Shown: positions 1 to 12,657, numbered from the stretch's first letter. The stretch is DNA of 64,000 nucleotides from Sphaerolaimus hirsutus (GCA_964036195.1 OZ038452.1:14626704-14690703), one strand, 5' to 3'. Notes: generated by a model not told the origin, from the letters alone. Program-made: numbers and translations.

Positions 1-47
1 ATTCAAGGGGGATAATTCGAGGTAATACGGTATGTGTATTAAGTTGA

Positions 48-1438
48 TTATGCGTACGAGTGCCTCATGCGGCCCACATTTGGATACGGTGAAATGTAGT
101 AGCCGTAATTTGAAGCGCACGCGTAGTTGCCCATGCCCATGGTGTTCATGTTCGGCTGCATCGTGTACCGGCTGTTCATGCTAATCGAGGACGGCGGTCC
201 TGAGCCGAATTTTGCGTCCCATATTGGCAACTGCACAGTGCAAACACATGAAGTATGACTCACTGGAATAGGGCATGCTGCAGTAGTCAGCATACGCGGC
301 GGCTACCGGCGTGCAGTAGCCCGACACGCTGCCCGGCACAAAGTAGACGCCGCCCGCCAAGTCGGGCTCGCCCGCCAGATTCTTAAAGGCGCGTTCGGCC
401 GTCGCGCGGAACTCATCGCCAATGTGTCGTCGGGCGGCCAACACTGCCAGCAGACGCCACACGCTGATGCCGGAGTACAAGATAGTAGCAAACGCTGCCG
501 TCGGCACCAACCACCATGGGTTAACGATCGACAGCAAACCGTCTGCGATGTGGGCTCTTATGTGGATACACCGTATTTGCTCGAATAGTGCCCCATCAAA
601 AACTAGGGTAGAACTTTTCAATGGGGTAGTTGTAGGGGGATTTGTAAGCACGGAAATAACACGAGAACGCACCGTGCTAAAAAAACTCCCAACGTTGCCT
701 GCGATGCGCGTGCTCGGTGGTGCTACCCATTTTACAAAATATGTCGGACGAGGATCGGTGCACATTTATTCTCCACGATTGCCTACAACCATACAATTTT
801 GTACGCAGTTTTTAAAATCACTTCACAGTTGAAGTAGAGACCGGTGCGCACAAACCAGTAGCCCAGAACCATCGCAAATAAAAATAAAAATGCACATACC
901 CGCCTGCTCTATCTGCGTATTGTCGTCCACTTGTTGGAGGTTTGTCGGGTGCCGCGGCTTGGCTACAATCACGTACACGGCCGCGCCCGTCGCCGCCAGT
1001 AAAACGCCGGCCACTTGCACAGCCTGCCAGATTAGCGCTCCCATTGCCGCAACGGTCCCGGCGGCGCCGCTTTCCTAATTGGTAAATCGACTCACGTAGA
1101 AAGCGGCGGCGGCGACCAGCCAGCCCGTCTGCTCTCGCCACAGGCCGAATGCTATGGCGCACGCGAAAGTGACCGTAGCCAAGGCGAGCGCGGTGCACGC
1201 GCCGGCGGCCAAAGGCGACAGTATTCTCGTCGTGGCCGAGTCGAGGGCGACCAGCGCCAGCGCCGCCGTGCCCAGCAGCAGGTCGAACAGGATGACTAGC
1301 GTGGCGCCCGCCTGCGGTGGTGCGCGCGCTCGACATAAATACCGCAATATCCGCGTCAATTGTGCCGCCACACAACCGGGTCTATACCGTGGCACTAAGC
1401 AGACCGCAGCAGCACCGGTTGCGCCTTTTCGCTGCCAT
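48..1438 (-). CDS. four-span membrane protein, 5 exons, complete
   Basis: I do not recognise the family. Exons on the minus strand: 1438-1388, 1311-1096, 1023-900, 602-264, 199-48. Phases close exactly, giving 293 aa and TAA at 50-48. The start is the ATG at 1438. Three introns are 72-76 nt, one is about 300 nt and one is 64 nt. The N-terminus is short and basic with a CCC triplet at residues 9-11, a possible palmitoylation site. Hydrophobic stretches lie at roughly 18-40, 46-70, 79-110 and 153-186, so the chain is tetraspan. The C-terminal tail is rich in Tyr, Asn and Met (YTMQPNMNTMGMGNY) and probably cytosolic. The layout recalls tetraspan lysosomal (LAPTM-like) or MARVEL-like proteins, but no diagnostic motif supports either. 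For the last intron an alternative acceptor (after CTGTGCAG near 234) would give a different, shorter tail; the chosen one gives the low-complexity tail. Confidence 0.72.
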
Positions 1439-2952
1439 GCTGCTTTTGAGCGGCTCGTAAGCGCCCCAGTTAACTGTGCAGTTTGCGCGGCATAGCGCGC
1501 TGAGACATGTAATCCGTTCGGCCGACAGTTCGCTCATCCGCGCGCTCGTCGGCGACGGCCGCGCCGCGCCAGCGACAGACTGCACTTGATCGCCGACTGC
1601 GATAACCGCCACAGTTTGCAATTTGTGAATTTCTTCGGCGCTCGTGTGCGCGGATTTCTGCGGCGGCGACCCGTCATGTGTCTATGTAACACGCTTGTCC
1701 GTTACACAGATTAGTGGCGTGTCGCGATGAACTTCGCCGCGCGTCCTCAGCGGGGGGCAATGACAAAACTCTTGTAGGTTGCGCTTGCGCCCCTGCGTGT
1801 GATGCGGTCGCGCCGCGCAATACACGGTGGTCCAATTTAAATGGCCACGGCCACTCCACAGAACAGCTTGCAAATTACCCATCGTTGCCATAGTTATCCG
1901 ATAAATATGTGCATATATATTTAGGTAAACTCATTCGTTTACTGTTTATTCTTAGTTCAGTGTTCATGTAATTTTACTTACACATTTATAGATATTCTAA
2001 AAATTCCATAGCTACCAAATTACTCTTCACTGAATTTTATTGGCTCCACACTTACAATGTCGGTTCAAACGTTTTTCACAAAATGAAATTTTTTCTGAAA
2101 GCGTTTAAGAATCCACTTGCCGTCTTCCGTGAACTCTTGAAAGAACTGTGAAAAATGTGTGAATTCCCACTCACCTACACGCATTCTTTCATTTTCACCT
2201 TCAAACATTCTTTATCTAATGTGGTAACCGTTTTACGCATTATACATTTAACATATTTATTGCCACGTTTGAAAGTAATGTGTAATTATACGGGTTTGTG
2301 AAATGTAATGCGAAACACTAGTGTTTGTAAAATTTGATGGCGATGGATGCCTATGGCACTGTTCAACGCCGTTAGCAAACCAGCGCACTCCGCACCACGT
2401 AATGTAATCAGAGATTCAGAATCACGCCCATCCGTTTATTTGTGAACTTCCTATGTATGTTCACATAATCAAATTGATATTGCCACAAATAATCATTACC
2501 AGTCTTATCAAATTAACACACCACATGGTTTCCCATCGGTGCGTTTCTGTCCGATGTTCCGTCTGATTTTCTGTTTGATTGCGTCATTTTCAACGCTATT
2601 TTACATTGTTTTCGAAACAACCGGCGACAATAGTCTTGTTGTTAATTCAAATTAGCACCACTCAGTATTGAATAATCCACAGTTGTTAAAACGTAAATTT
2701 ATTTACGTTTACCCGTTAAATACGTATACTCGGGTACTACTGCGTAAATACGTTTACGTTTCCTCCTGAAAAATACCGGTACTCACTTAATCGCGTACTT
2801 TTTGAAAGTACGGGTGTACAGGAAACGTATTTCATATAGGCTTTTATATAGCTTTTTAAGGCATTGAGATAGTAGGAAAAAATAGTCAAAATTTGGCATA
2901 TAAGCGCATATATAGGCAAAAATGGCTGAAACTTGGCAAAAACCAAACGAAC
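1439..2952. other. upstream region of the four-span gene, then AT-rich DNA
   Basis: From about 1439 to 1850 the sequence is GC- and CpG-rich, as expected of a promoter or 5' UTR of the minus-strand gene. It contains small minus-strand reading frames (for example 1891-1682, 69 codons beginning ATGGCAACG) that look like leader sequence, not a protein. From about 1900 to 2952 it is AT-rich with no coding signal that I can see. A run of near-repeats of ACGTTTACxCGTAAA at 2695-2800 recurs near 4430-4520, 13800-14200 and 36900-37310. Confidence 0.4.
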
Positions 2953-4327
2953 TACCGTATTTCCTCGAATTACCCCCCCGGGGGGTTTATTTTTCAGAGT
3001 GGAAATTTTTAGGGGGGTTAAACGAGGGGGGGTTATTTCGAGGGGGGTTTATTATTTCGGCAGAAATTTTTTCCGAAATCCCCGTACTAAATTTTTGTTT
3101 GAAATGTACACAAACGTCGAAAAATGCAACAAAAACCGCCATTTTTAACACTCTATGGACTTGTACACTAGCGGCCAGAATAGTTGAGACTCTCCAACAT
3201 TGTCTCATAAGGGAAATTTGTTCAGGTAGATCTGACTGTGTTTGCAGGCACGTCACTCCTCAACCGCTGAGCGAAAATAGTTGATATTTAAATATAATGT
3301 AATTTAATGTCGGGGCTAACGTGAAAATCGATAACATCTTTCTAAGACTCTCCTGACCAAAGATATGGTGGGTCTGAAAAAAAGGAAATTTTGCTACAAA
3401 ATTTTGGGTTTCACCCAGAAATAACAAAATTTGCATGTCAATAACTTGTTCATTTGTCAACTGATTTTTGTCAATCAACTTTTAAAATGATCACAAATGA
3501 TTGGAGAGTTCATTTTTGAGGTCAAATCGGTGATGTAGAATTGTGCATATATCGATTTGGGCCTGTGGTTATTGATATGGATGAAATGCAGAAGTTTGAA
3601 GTGCTATAACTTTTGATTGGTAAGAGATATTGATCTGATTTTCTCGGTATTGTGTTTCTCTCAATCAAGAGCATACGATAGCATGTTGAGGAAAAAAATT
3701 ATTTTTTTTTGTGTTGAAAAATGGGGTCAATACGGCATACAATTTTTATACATTACTAATCTGATGTCAAAAATAGAATCTTCAGGTTGTCCTGATCATT
3801 GTAAAAGTTGAATAATCCAAATCGGCCCAGAAATGGCCAAGCTATTAAGCTTCAAAGTCAATGACCCAGATTGGCCAGATTTTTTTAATTTTATTGACTA
3901 CATTTTTAAAGACCCCCCTTATCTAGTCACTGGGGGATTTTTCAAGCAAACAAATTTTTTTAGTCATAGTCCTGACCTGAAAACCCAACATACTCAAAAA
4001 GTATCAAAATTGGGCCAGGGACAAGGGACTGAGAAGCAACAAAAGTGTGGTGGACCCCCTGCCTCCCATTTCTCTATGGTGAAAAGTCTCAACTATTCTG
4101 GCCGCTAGTGTATATGTACGTAGACGGTATATAACCGGTTCTAACATAACACAGTCATTGTTTTTAACATGTGTTCTGCGTTTCCCGGATCACAAACTGC
4201 ATTACGTTCTCTATATAGTAAATTTGGGGGGGGGGGGTATTTCGGGGGGGGGGGGTTTATAAGTTCATAGTGCCCATTTTGAGGGGGGTATTTCGAGGGG
4301 GGGGGGGTATTTCGAGGAAATACGGTA
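2953..4327. mobile_element. family A inverted-repeat element with a second foldback element nested inside
   Basis: The outer ends are TACCGTATTTCCTCGAA at 2953 and its complement ending at 4327. Both are followed internally by G/C runs interleaved with TATTTCGAGG-like words. Inside, ACACTAGCGGCCAGAATAGT at about 3165-3184 is matched in reverse at 4093-4112. A separate element of about 950 bp (3164-4113) has therefore landed in the family A copy. The nested element has no coding capacity that I can recognise. Confidence 0.75.
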
Positions 4328-4808
4328 GTGAATTTGAGAGTGAAAATTGGCAAGAATGTATAAAAATTTGTGATTTTGAGTGAAAATTTCTCAAAAATAC
4401 TCACTTTTACGTTTTCCAATGAAACAATATTTTACTCACGTTTACTCATGCGTAAAAGTAAAAAAGTACTTTAAGTTTTCTGTACTCAGTCATGAGTACA
4501 TAAATACTTTACGTTTACTTTAAAAAAGTTCAGTATTTTTAACAACTCTGGAATTATCCAAGTACGTGTAGTAGGCGCGCGGCGGACATAGGTGCACGGT
4601 TGTAAACGATTGCGTGGAATTAGCGCCAATTACTGTTGCTTGCTACGGGTGAAACGTGAAACCCTACGTTTTTGCGCAGGTTTTGCTGTTCTTTGACAGG
4701 TTTCACCGTTTTTCACAGGAGAAATCAAACAGCATTCCATTCTACCGGATCCGAGGAAAATGATTTGCACGCCGATCGGAGTGACTTTTTTTGAGGACCA
4801 TGACATTT

Positions 4809-5510
4809 TGGCGGCCCGCACACTAGTTGACACACGTGTCAACTAGGGCCAGTTCCGCAAGTGAAAAGAAGAGAGCAAAAATTGGAGAGTAGAGTAAAAT
4901 GACAGATGGAAAGTAAAGACTAGAAAAAATTGAAGAGGAAAGTAAAAATTGAAAAGGAAAGTAAAAATTGAAAAGGAAAGTAAAAAGTAGAGTAAAAATT
5001 GAAGAGTGATGTAAAAATTGAAAAGGAAAATAATAAGTAGAGTAAAAATTGAAAAGTAGAGTAAAAATTGAAGAGTGGAGTAAAAATTGAAAAGGAAAAT
5101 AATAAGTGGAGTAAAAATTGAAAAGTAAAGTAAAAATTGAAAAGTAAAGCAAAACTTGAAAAAGAAAGTAAAGAGTAAAGGGCAAAGGAAAATAATGATA
5201 AAATGTTGAGACAAAAATATTTTTTATTTTTTTGACATTTTATCGTTGTTTTCTGCGTGTTTCTTTACTATTTACATTACTCTTTACTTTTTACATTACT
5301 CTACTTTTTACTTGACTTTCCAATTTTTACTCTACTCTCCAATTTTTACTCTACTCTCCAATTTTTACTCTACTCTTGACTTGCCATTCGTAATTTTACT
5401 CTACTCCCCAGTTTTTATTATCTTCTTTTCACTTGCGGAACTTGCCCGTCTGTGTCAACTCAGATTTCGGCTTCACGTGTCGACAAGCGACTAGTCAAAA
5501 AGTTGACTCG
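4809..5510. mobile_element. family D terminal-repeat element carrying a nested family E element
   Basis: The left end GGCGGCCCGCACACTAGTTG matches the D copy at 34556-35383. At 4847-5446 it is interrupted by a family E element with ends GGGCCAGTTCCGCAAGTG and the complementary CACTTGCGGAAC. E is built from a degenerate tandem AGTAAAAATTGAAAAGTAAA unit on the left and the complementary unit on the right, a long imperfect hairpin. D sequence (GTCTGTGTCAACTCAGATT...) resumes directly after E. The long open frames here (about 120 codons of Phe/Leu/Ser/Tyr) are by-products of the simple repeat. Confidence 0.7.
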
Positions 5511-5569
5511 GCTTCCCTGGGACTGGGAGCAGTGACATTTGAGGATAGAGTAATTGAGACGTTTGGTTC

Positions 5570-7075
5570 CGTAACCCGTTAAGTGCAAAAGTGAAAAAAA
5601 TTGAGTTAAGAACGGATCTGATATATATTTTCATTTTTCTTCATGATAAAAAAAAATTACCTCAATATCTCATACCGTTACCGAGATACAGAGATCCCGA
5701 TTTTTGAAAAAATGCAACTTTGCATCCGAAACCCGTTATCTACAGCCCAAAATAGGTGAGTTTGCACTCGAAACCCGTTATCTACAAAAAAAAATATCAT
5801 TTTTTGCACCTGATACCCGTTATCGGCAGATAAAAAAGTTAGCATCCGAAACCCATTAAGCCGGAATTACAGCTCAGCGGCGTTTGACGTGAAATGATGA
5901 CGTTGTAAAATTGATTACCGTATTTCCTCGAAATACCCCCCCCCCTTGAAATACCCCCCCCCCTCGTTTGACCCCCCCCCTCTCGAGACCACTATGAAAC
6001 AATCACCCCCCCCCTCGAAATACCCCCCCCCCAAATTGAGTGTAAAGAGAACGTACATGACAAATACGGCAGTTTATGTTCTGCGTAGTGCAGAACACAC
6101 GTTAAAACAATGTCGGAATCACGTTAGAACAGTGTTTATACCATCTACGTACTAATATTAGTCTACAGAACCTTATAAATGGCAGTTTTTGTTGCATTTT
6201 TCGACGTCGGCGTACGTTTCAGACGACAATTTCGTACTTGGTTTTCAAAAATTTTCTTGTGAAATAATAACCCCCCCCCTCGAAATACCCCCCCCTCGTT
6301 TAACCCCCCCCCTCTCGGGACCACTATGAAACAATCACCCCCTGGGGGGTATTTCGAGGAAATACGGTACATCAAAATAGACATAGGTACAGCGTTGAAA
6401 TTTCAGAGTTTGATAGTTCTAGTAATTGTGTGTAATGTCCTAAAAAAATTAAGAAAATAATTATTATTTAATAAGTTATTAATTTTATGTCAAAATTTAC
6501 ACATTCTACGTCAACATTTCACATCAAACATTTTACGTCACCAAAAAATTTTGACGTTAAATTAATAACTACTTAAAAAATGATTATTTGGTAAAAAAAT
6601 GTTTTGCGACATTACACACAATTACTAGAACTATCTAATTCTGAAATTTCAATGCTGTACCTTTGTCTATTTTGATGTAATCAATTTTACGACGTCATCA
6701 TTTCACGTCAAACGCCGGCTTCCGGTAATTCCGGCTTTAAGGATTTGGCCAAGAGGTGTCAAAATCACCATACAAAAATGGAGTTTGCACTCGAAACCCG
6801 TTAAGGAACAAATCTGCATGTGTGTATGTTGATGTGATGACAATCAAGTGGCCATAACTTTAACCATATTTGCCAGCCAGAGGGTTGTAAATATGGAAAA
6901 TGTAGATAAATTCATGGCGTTTTCGAAAAGTTTTGGGCGAGCGTGATAGTTTGTCGAGTTTTGTCACTGAAACCATGCTGCCTCGGGCCAATGTCAAAAT
7001 TTTAAGTGCGATTTTCAAAAATCCCAAAAACGTGCAGATAACGGGTTTCGGAATCAAACTCCTCAATTAGTGTCA
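5570..7075. repeat. foldback region with ACCCGTTAxC motifs, enclosing family B foldback and family A
   Basis: The words GAAACCCGTTATCTACA and TTTGCACTCGAAACCCGTTA recur at about 5690-5860 and at 6780-6805, with the reverse form near 7030-7060. Within this lies a clean foldback (5858-6738) whose arms include CCGGAATTACAG and AATGATGACGT on the left and the complements on the right. A family A copy sits in its left arm. I see no gene. Confidence 0.6.
5916..6369. mobile_element. family A inverted-repeat element
   Basis: It begins TACCGTATTTCCTCGAAATA and ends with the complement TATTTCGAGGAAATACGGTA. The interior has several C-runs joined by CTCGAAATACC words and a central unique stretch that includes GTGCAGAACACACGTTAAAAC, also found in the copies at 4140, 9480 and 11880. 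It is inserted in the left arm of the 5858-6738 foldback. Confidence 0.8.
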
Positions 7076-7388
7076 CAGAAGCATCATATTGAATGGAGGA
7101 GTGTATTCAGATAGTATTTAGTATTGCGGGGGTCATGCGAAACACAACTTGCCTGGGACCCTTTCATCATCGCTTTCATCACTCACCTTTGTTTAATTCA
7201 GCTGCGGGGCGGCCACTGAGTGCTTGCCGCTTACGCTTTCTTTGTCAAATGATGCAAAAATCGCGAGCTTTTATACCCGCGTGAAAGATAATCAATTTCA
7301 TCATCACCCACAGACCTCGCGATGATCGCAAAAATCTCAAGTTTCTATATTTCGATGAATTTTTAGAATTTTTTGTTTAGATTTTATT

Positions 7389-7697
7389 TACCGTAGTTAC
7401 TCGTATAATGCCACCCGCGGAATTATTTTTCCGTCAGACGTTTTTGAGGTAAGGGGATGGGAATATTCAAGGGGAATTACTATTTCGTCTAAATTTTCAA
7501 GCGTGTTTTTATCAACTAAACTGAGTTCATGAAATACGCTTTACTAACAACATAACATGCGATTTTTGTTCAGATTATAAGAATCAATTTATCATATGCC
7601 TAAAGAAAGGATTTATTCGAGGGGAATCATTTTCCCCTACTCGTCTAATAAGGGGGAATTATTCAAGACGGTGTGAATTATTCGAGTAAATACGGTA
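7389..7697. mobile_element. diverged family A element
   Basis: The ends are TACCGTAGTTACTCG and CGAGTAAATACGGTA. The interior keeps GGGGAATTATTCGA-like words. No coding capacity. Confidence 0.65.
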
Positions 7698-9333
7698 TAT
7701 ATAAGTATTACAGAAATATATATATTTATTGGTATATAATGTATCTTATCAAAAGTCCTCCAAAGTCAGTCATACAGGTACTCAGCTGATTGACATCGCT
7801 ATAAAAATAATTTTATCATATTCTGACCAATTAAGTCAGGCAAAAATTGCGCCCACAATGAGACAGTTTAAATGATGCGAAAAAGGAAAAGTTTTGCTTT
7901 TTATTCCGTTGGGATATGGTAGATTTCATGTAAAACTTGCAGTCAGCGGATTACATTTCAATTTACGTCATTGTATTCAACAGTAGAACAGTTTGTGCAC
8001 TTTCAGTTCATTTAATGACTGATTTTGAGTACTTTAAGTGTTACGGCTTTTCATGATTGCATTCTGGGAACTGTTAAGGTAAGACTGACAAACAAAAAGT
8101 CTTTTAGAATCGCTGAATTTCTCCATTTTTTCCGCTCGCGCCGTACAATTGCGGAAAGGAACGAGTGCTTCAATGCGTCATAAAACTGCAATTCTGTCAC
8201 TGCAAAAAAATTATGTTCATTGTTCCTATTGCCGTTTCCGCTTCAGAACCGAAATTAATCTCATTACCTAGCATTGAAAAACATCAGGAGATTTACATAT
8301 TTTTGTAATATCAGAAAATCTCATATGTATTGATATTCTCTTCTAGTTTTTATATAGAAATTTGATAATATATTATTGACTTTTTGAGATTTTTGAAATT
8401 ATATTTGATTATGTTTTCTCAAAATCACCAATTTTTATGCTAATTTCACCGTTATTTAAAATAAAGTTGTATTTTAACCTCTATTTATTGAAAAATGTCT
8501 TTATCCTCCTGATCGGGAAAAAAAATTCAATGTCTCCCCTGCTAACGTGCGACCTGTGTCGGGATAATCATGGGATGAATTCTTGTAGAGTAAGGTGCCT
8601 TTATGCCTCATGTCGATTTTTAGGTTTCTGAGTGCCTAGCTGCTCGTTTGACAGCGATCCAAAGTCAAATTACTGGTGGAAAAAAGTCTTTATTCCTTAT
8701 GCTAAAACATAAAAACAAAGAAGAAAACATGGTAAAACGATGAAAAAGATTGTGATGCGATGTAAAAAAACGATGCACTGCTCAAATATTTATCACTTTG
8801 CTTATTTGTATTCAAAATGGTATACGCAGTGGACTTGATACTCTGCACTTCCATTGATTTCTCATCATGTTCAAAATCGTCTGCCGTCCGTTGGCAGACA
8901 AATATCGACCTGGCATGGTGAGTATTTTTGAATATATGAACAAAACGAAATGTTGGCACCGTGCCAGCTCACGACTGCGCGCATTAAGCGAAATGTAAAA
9001 AAGGCAAGAAAAAATCGCGGAAAGCACTGCGTTCACGGTTAACAATATATTGACTACATACGCAGGAGGAGGGCCATATTTCTACTGTAGGGGGTTGCCA
9101 TATTTACCCATCCTTTGTATGAGTTTCACCCCTCAGTGACCCATATTTAATGTTTGGTTCACCATTGAACCAAAAAAATCAAAGGGATAAAGACATTTTT
9201 CTAGGAGTGTACGTCTTTCTGCACCAGGGTATTTTCCTGAGCAAACATTTGAATATACAAACAAATTGCTGAGAACTGTAAATTAGAGGTTTTCCCAAAG
9301 CTCAGTGAAGGAAGTCGCCTACCAAAATTATAG
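7698..9333. other. AT-rich non-coding DNA
   Basis: No open frame here looks coding: codon use is random and there are no homologous motifs. A TCTCATATGTATTGATATTCTC-type AT tract at 8280-8420 resembles the ATTTTCTGAGATTT tracts at 14830-15050. Otherwise I see nothing. Confidence 0.4.
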
Positions 9334-9753
9334 TACCGTATTACCTCGAATTAACCCTCCTCGAATTAACCCCCCTCGAAATACCCCCCTAAAATTCGGC
9401 TGAGGAAATAATAAACCCCCCTCGAAATACCCCCCTAAAATTGGATGTCAAGAGAACGTACATGACAAACACCACAGTTTGTGTTCTGTACAATGCAGAA
9501 CACACTTTAAAACCGATTATTGAGTGACGTTAGGGAAGGGTTCATGTGTGTATACAGTCATGTATGACTATAAACACATGTACATCTATGTAATTGTTTG
9601 ATTTTTATACGTCTGAGTATAGGGAATTTTCAAAAATTTCTGGCGAAATAATAGACCCCTCCCTCGAATGAACCCCCCCCCCTCGAAATATCCCCCTAAA
9701 ATTTTGCTGGCGAAATAATAAACCCCCTGAGGGTATTTCGAGGTAATACGGTA
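9334..9753. mobile_element. family A inverted-repeat element
   Basis: The ends are TACCGTATTACCTCGAATTA and the complement ending GGTAATACGGTA at 9753. The interior has repeated CCCCCCTCGAAATA words plus the shared unique core with CAGAACACACTTTAAAAC. Confidence 0.8.
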
Positions 9754-9756
9754 TAC

Positions 9757-10250
9757 CCGACCATCAAAACCGTTTTTTATACCCAGCCAAATTTTGTAGT
9801 ACTAAGCACCAGATATTTTGAATTTTTTGTTGCGTGCAAGCGCGCAATTTCCCATACACATTACCATTGGTGGTGATTTTCATTGGTTTAAAGACATTTT
9901 TAGTGTAAAAGCTTCCACATTTATGACTATATTGTGTCATAATGGGCCAACACACGCTAGTTTACCAACATGAAATGCTCGACCATTTTGGTAAAATGTT
10001 TTGAAGAAACTAACACCGTAAAACCCGTACAGCGTTTTCTACTATTTTGTCAGAACAGTTTACCAAACTGGTCGAGCATTCCATGTTGGTAAACTAGTAA
10101 ACAACTGACACCTGTCTGATATACCTGTATATGTTGACTCATAACCATATCTGGGTGCTTTTGAAAAAAACGGGGGTTTAATTTAAAACTTTTTTTATAA
10201 AAAACCAGGTTGTTGAAAAAATGCTTTTTTCCATCCATAACCAAAATATA
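9757..10250. mobile_element. family G remnant with nested foldback
   Basis: It shares the words TAGTACTAAGCACC, CATTGGTGGTGATTTTCATTGG and TATATGTTGACTCATAACCATATCTGGG with the intact G copies at 47227-47877 and 56524-57498. A foldback (9957-10097) with arms CTAGTTTACCAACATGAAAT and complement is nested in it. Confidence 0.6.
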
Positions 10251-10741
10251 TATTTAGGTAGGTATTTATAGCACCGCGCGCTGTACACCGCGTAAATTTT
10301 AATGACTTTGTCATGTGTGGCAAAAGATCATGGTCAGAATAGAAGTGCTTGTAAACACCGCTGGCCACGGGACATTGAGAGAATGACGACATTTCATGTG
10401 AAAAATGACACCAGTTCTTGTCCATACTCCATACACGGAAACGGTAATGTAGCCTGCATTAATCAGACGTATTTAATTGATGTGAAATTTGCTACGTCTT
10501 AGTGCAAGGCTTATGTTGCCAGCAATACACAGCCATGACGCTTTCCGTCACGGTGCTGCTAGCGCGAAGCCCCCTGTATTTACATCATTTTGTCGATGAG
10601 TCTCATATTTCACTACGCGTTAGCTAGTATTTACGATACACGATACTGGTATCGTCGGTTGATATCAGACGGTTACGGGTACATTCCGTCTGTTCTAACC
10701 GTTCCACTTTCGAGCACGATCGTAACTTTGCAGCTGGCAAA

Positions 10742-12213
10742 ATGTCAAACGACACGTCGTTGAAATGCTTTTTCATTCTAATCATCACTCTATCAATAGC
10801 TAGCCTGACTTTTGGCAATATTTTGCAAGACAGACTCCTGATGGCTCCGGGGGGCCGACATCGTTTCCGCCCGCCCAGCGTCAAATTGTTAGCCAAAGCT
10901 GTTAGACACTCGTATTTACATATGTAATCAACTATATACTGGTCGGGCAATAAATTAAAATTTTACCATACCTATATTCGGGTGGAAAACGTCACGTGAA
11001 AACTACGCACCAAATTCACTAACAGCGCAGTTTACAATGAAATCAACCATACGTCTGAAGAAACCCCAAGAATTCTGATGACGTCACATTCTTTTCCGTT
11101 ATCAGTGAATTCGGCAGACAGTTTTTAACGTGACTTTATCCGTCAGAACACGGGTAAACTCAGTTTACTAAACTGTCAGATCAGTATATCGACGAAATCG
11201 AATGAGCCCGAATCGTTTTTCGGGTAGCCCGATTCATTTTATTTGAAATGGTACGCTGTCGGTTTCAGCGAAGTTCTGATAGCGAGCCGCCCTTAGCCTG
11301 CCTGTAAATCGGGACCACAACGAATAGGGTTGGGACTTGTGATATAATGGCCCTGCGCAAACTAGTTATCACAGGAAATTTCGAAAACTCATAAATGAGC
11401 TTTAAACGTGGTTAAGTTTTCCACAATGTGTCATTTTTAATCTCCGTCAACTGTAGTTAACGGCCACCTCATTGTAGAAAACTCAAATACGTTATAAGCT
11501 GATTTGTGAGTTTTCGAAATTTCGTGTGAAAACAAGTGTGCGCAGGCACATTCGTTCCCATGAATCAGGCTGTCCGAAAAACACACCCCTGCTCAAAATC
11601 GCACTACCTAAATACACTCTACCGTATTTCCTCGAAATACCCCCGGGGGGTTTATTTTTTCAGAGTGAGAATTTTGAGGGGGGGGGGGTTAAACGAGGGG
11701 GGGGGGGTATTTCGAGGCGGGGTTTATTATTTCGCCATAAATTTTTTTAAATCCCAGTACTAAAATGTCGTCTGAAACGTACGCAGACGTCCAAAAATGC
11801 AACAAAAATCGCCATTTATAAGACTCTAAAGACATTTATAAGTGTGTAGACGTACAAACACTGTTCTCACATAACAGAGTCATCGTTTTTAACGTGTGTC
11901 CTGCATTGCCGGGATGACAAACCGCAGCCTTTGTCATTTACGTTCGCTATACACTAAATTTGGGGGGGGGGTATTTCGAGGGGGGGGGTTATAAGTTCAT
12001 AGTGTCCATTTTGAGGGGGGGTGTTTCGAGGGGGGGGGGTATTTCGAGGGGGGTATTTCGAGGAAATACGGTATATTGCGTGACATTTGCAGCAGCGACA
12101 TGCGGATGCAGCGAAACGACGTGAAGTGGCGGCCGATCACCATCGAGTTGGTGGACTTTAAGCCGCCCGACGGACTGCTGCTGGACCGCCTGTCGCCGCC
12201 GAAAGAACGCTAA
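10742..12213 (+). CDS. possible two-exon small membrane or secreted protein
   Basis: I do not recognise it. The first exon starts at ATG 10742. It encodes a polar N-terminus, one hydrophobic segment (FFILIITLSIASLTF) and a basic stretch rich in Arg/Pro, as in a signal peptide or type II anchor. A credible terminal exon lies at 12093-12213. It follows TTTGCAG, is GC-rich and encodes 39 residues (…WRPITIELVDFKPPDG…) before TAA. Donors near 10912-10924 (for example after CATAT) have the phase needed to join it. The joined product would be about 100 aa. The two exons are separated by a family A element that ends only 20 nt before the second exon. More exons may lie between, or the terminal exon may belong to something else. 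Confidence 0.35.
11620..12073. mobile_element. family A inverted-repeat element
   Basis: The ends are ACCGTATTTCCTCGAAATAC and CGAGGAAATACGGTA, with tracts of up to nine G and the usual core. It abuts the candidate exon at 12093 and is followed by another copy at 12244. Confidence 0.8.
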
Positions 12214-12243
12214 CTAAAACGCGCGGACGACAGTGCGAGCATA

Positions 12244-12657
12244 CATACCGCAAATCCTCGAATAAGACCCCCCCCTCGAATAACACCCCCACTTGAATAA
12301 GTCCCCCCTGCTGGCGGGGTGAGGAAAAAATAACTCCCCCCCTTGAATAACTCCCCCCTATTAAATAACTCCTACTTCTGATGAAAAGGATACAATACAA
12401 AACTGTAAACGAATAGTAGCGACAGCAGATACATAATGTGTATGCAGTGTATAAACATTGTTTTGTTGTTGTTGGACAGTGAAATACCTGAATTACACGA
12501 GTTAATATACTGCATCCATACAATGAATTAAGTCCAAGTTTCCTGGGGAAATAATAACTCCCCCCCTCGAATAACTCCCCCCTTTGAATAACTCCCCCCT
12601 CCCAAACGTCTGACGAAAAAATAACTCCCCTGGGGTCTTATTCGAGGATTTAGGGTA
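12244..12657. mobile_element. family A variant (AATAAGACCCC type)
   Basis: The ends are TACCGCAAATCCTCGAATAAG and CTTATTCGAGGATTTAGGGTA. This subtype uses CCTCGAATAACTCCCCC words instead of CTCGAAATACC. The copies at 25062 and 54725 are the same subtype. Confidence 0.7.

Noticed and set aside
4823..5214. Overlapping minus-strand frames of about 120 codons rich in Phe, Leu, Tyr and Ser
   Set aside because: They are translations of the family E simple repeat; residue periodicity follows the DNA repeat and the same occurs in several frames.
10742..10927. Neuropeptide precursor reading of the 61-codon frame
   Set aside because: It has a hydrophobic leader and basic residues but no convincing Gly-Lys/Arg-Arg-bounded peptide copies, so only a generic membrane or secreted call is kept.
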